Positions 34,345 through 34,832 of a stretch of 34,832 nt of DNA are shown here, piece by piece. This stretch comes from Rhodospirillaceae bacterium (GTDB taxonomy: Bacteria > Pseudomonadota > Alphaproteobacteria > UBA8366). The position numbers were made by a program, and so were the translations under genes. Each line of letters begins with the position of its first letter. Within the stretch, counting starts at the first letter, position 1. Under the pieces are notes generated by a model. That model saw nothing but the letters and a program-made list of their open reading frames with translations, was not told the DNA's origin and ran no database searches. The stretch is taken from positions 18,955-53,786 of the forward strand of contig PAXN01000022.1 of NCBI GenBank assembly GCA_002715005.1, written 5' to 3'.

Positions 34345-34832
34345 TAGCTTGATCCCCCCAGGACGGCTTTTACGGCTGCCGTTGCCTCTTTTTTCGCAGT
34401 TTTGCCGGCCTCCAATTGAACCGTAGCTAGCTGCACTAAATCGGCTGCAACATCGCTAATTAATTTAGCAGCCCGGGTTTCTTCTGCTGCGATGAGTTTT
34501 TCGGCTTCTTGGAACTGGCACGACAGGTTATCTGCTACTTCGTCTAGTTTGCGATTCCGTTCGGCAATGAGCTCATCTGAGATTTTTCGATGGATGGCCT
34601 GAGCCTTTCCAGTCGCCTCAGCTAAGGATTCCTCATGGGCTGCAAGCACTTCCTCCGCTTCTTCCTTTAGACTCGTTGCTTTTTCGAGGTCGGTATCAAT
34701 GCGAGAACGCCGGACATGCCGAATGTGAGCGATGCGCGGTAGCGCTAACTTCCAAACGACGAGAAAAAGCAGCACAAACACAACGAACAACCAAAAAAGC
34801 TGCGTCGGGAAAAAGGTGGGGTCTAATTGCGG
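34344..34832 (-). CDS. F0F1 ATP synthase subunit b' (5' end cut by window edge)
   Basis: This second, diverged stalk subunit pairs with b to make a heterodimer, as in photosynthetic and many other alphaproteobacteria. 162 residues are visible, opening PQLDPTFFPTQLFWLFVVFV; this is the usual b' N-terminus, so probably only the initiating Met (or a short leader) lies beyond the edge. One membrane helix (about 12-32) is followed by a long amphipathic helix to near the end. An internal start at 34790 would cut into the membrane helix and is rejected. The gene order b'-b is normal. Often called atpF2 or atpG. Confidence 0.92.
   Translation of the reverse strand, partial: PQLDPTFFPTQLFWLFVVFVLLFLVVWKLALPRIAHIRHVRRSRIDTDLEKATSLKEEAEEVLAAHEESLAEATGKAQAIHRKISDELIAERNRKLDEVADNLSCQFQEAEKLIAAEETRAAKLISDVAADLVQLATVQLEAGKTAKKEATAAVKAVLGGSS

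Overview
The window looks like core chromosome of an alphaproteobacterium with moderate GC (roughly half, judged by eye). The evidence is a cluster typical of that class: tldD facing a ctaC-ctaD-ctaB-(small TM protein)-ctaG-ctaE-(DUF983)-SURF1 oxidase cluster, then thrC, an M16 peptidase and a GNAT enzyme. Other pointers are plant-type glutamate-cysteine ligase, an APH-fold homoserine kinase (ThrB type 2), separate ATP synthase b and b' genes, and a ScsB/DsbD-type reductase next to yqgE. Single-polypeptide GcvP and the many MmgE/PrpD and CaiB-type genes would suit a marine, Rhodospirillales-like lineage, but the order is only a guess. I see no phage, IS element, tRNA, rRNA or CRISPR.

Layout. 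1-1059 (minus): the start of a COG3897-type methyltransferase behind ubiA. 1519-3701 (plus): rsmE and gshA. 3719-5594 (minus): tldD with a tightly coupled small lipoprotein. 5926-12182 (plus): the aa3-type cytochrome c oxidase locus with structural subunits II, I and III, heme O synthase, Cu chaperone CtaG and SURF1; between ctaE and surf1 lies a wrecked DUF983 gene. 12189-17766 (plus): M32 carboxypeptidase, TauE/SafE permease, thrC, M16 peptidase and GNAT, mostly overlapping or a few bases apart. 17882-19225 (plus): a first MmgE/PrpD gene with an unclear start. 19246-19836 (minus): yqgE. 20039-22721 (plus): ScsB/DsbD-like reductase and a Prx5-type peroxiredoxin. 22754-24156 (minus): thrB-rnhA. 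24287-25112 (plus): a tandem CDGSH iron-sulfur protein and a lipoprotein. 25218-33697 (plus): a tandem glycine riboswitch followed by gcvT-gcvH-gcvP and then, with short gaps, a second MmgE/PrpD gene, a class III CoA-transferase and a CPA1 Na+/H+ antiporter. 33868-34832 (minus): ATP synthase b and b', the latter cut by the window end.

How it fits together. The window is dominated by aerobic energy metabolism (oxidase and its heme/copper assembly, ubiquinone synthesis, ATP synthase stator), thiol and redox homeostasis (glutathione synthesis, ScsB-like reductase, peroxiredoxin, CDGSH protein), threonine synthesis split over two places (thrC, thrB) and glycine catabolism under riboswitch control. 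I did not find a convincing undescribed defence or mobile system. The points most worth a second look are the decayed DUF983 gene inside the oxidase locus, the PrpD-CoA-transferase-antiporter genes that trail the riboswitch-controlled gcv operon, a PrpD gene whose coding similarity runs upstream of any ordinary start codon, and an RsmE protein with an altered GPEGG motif.
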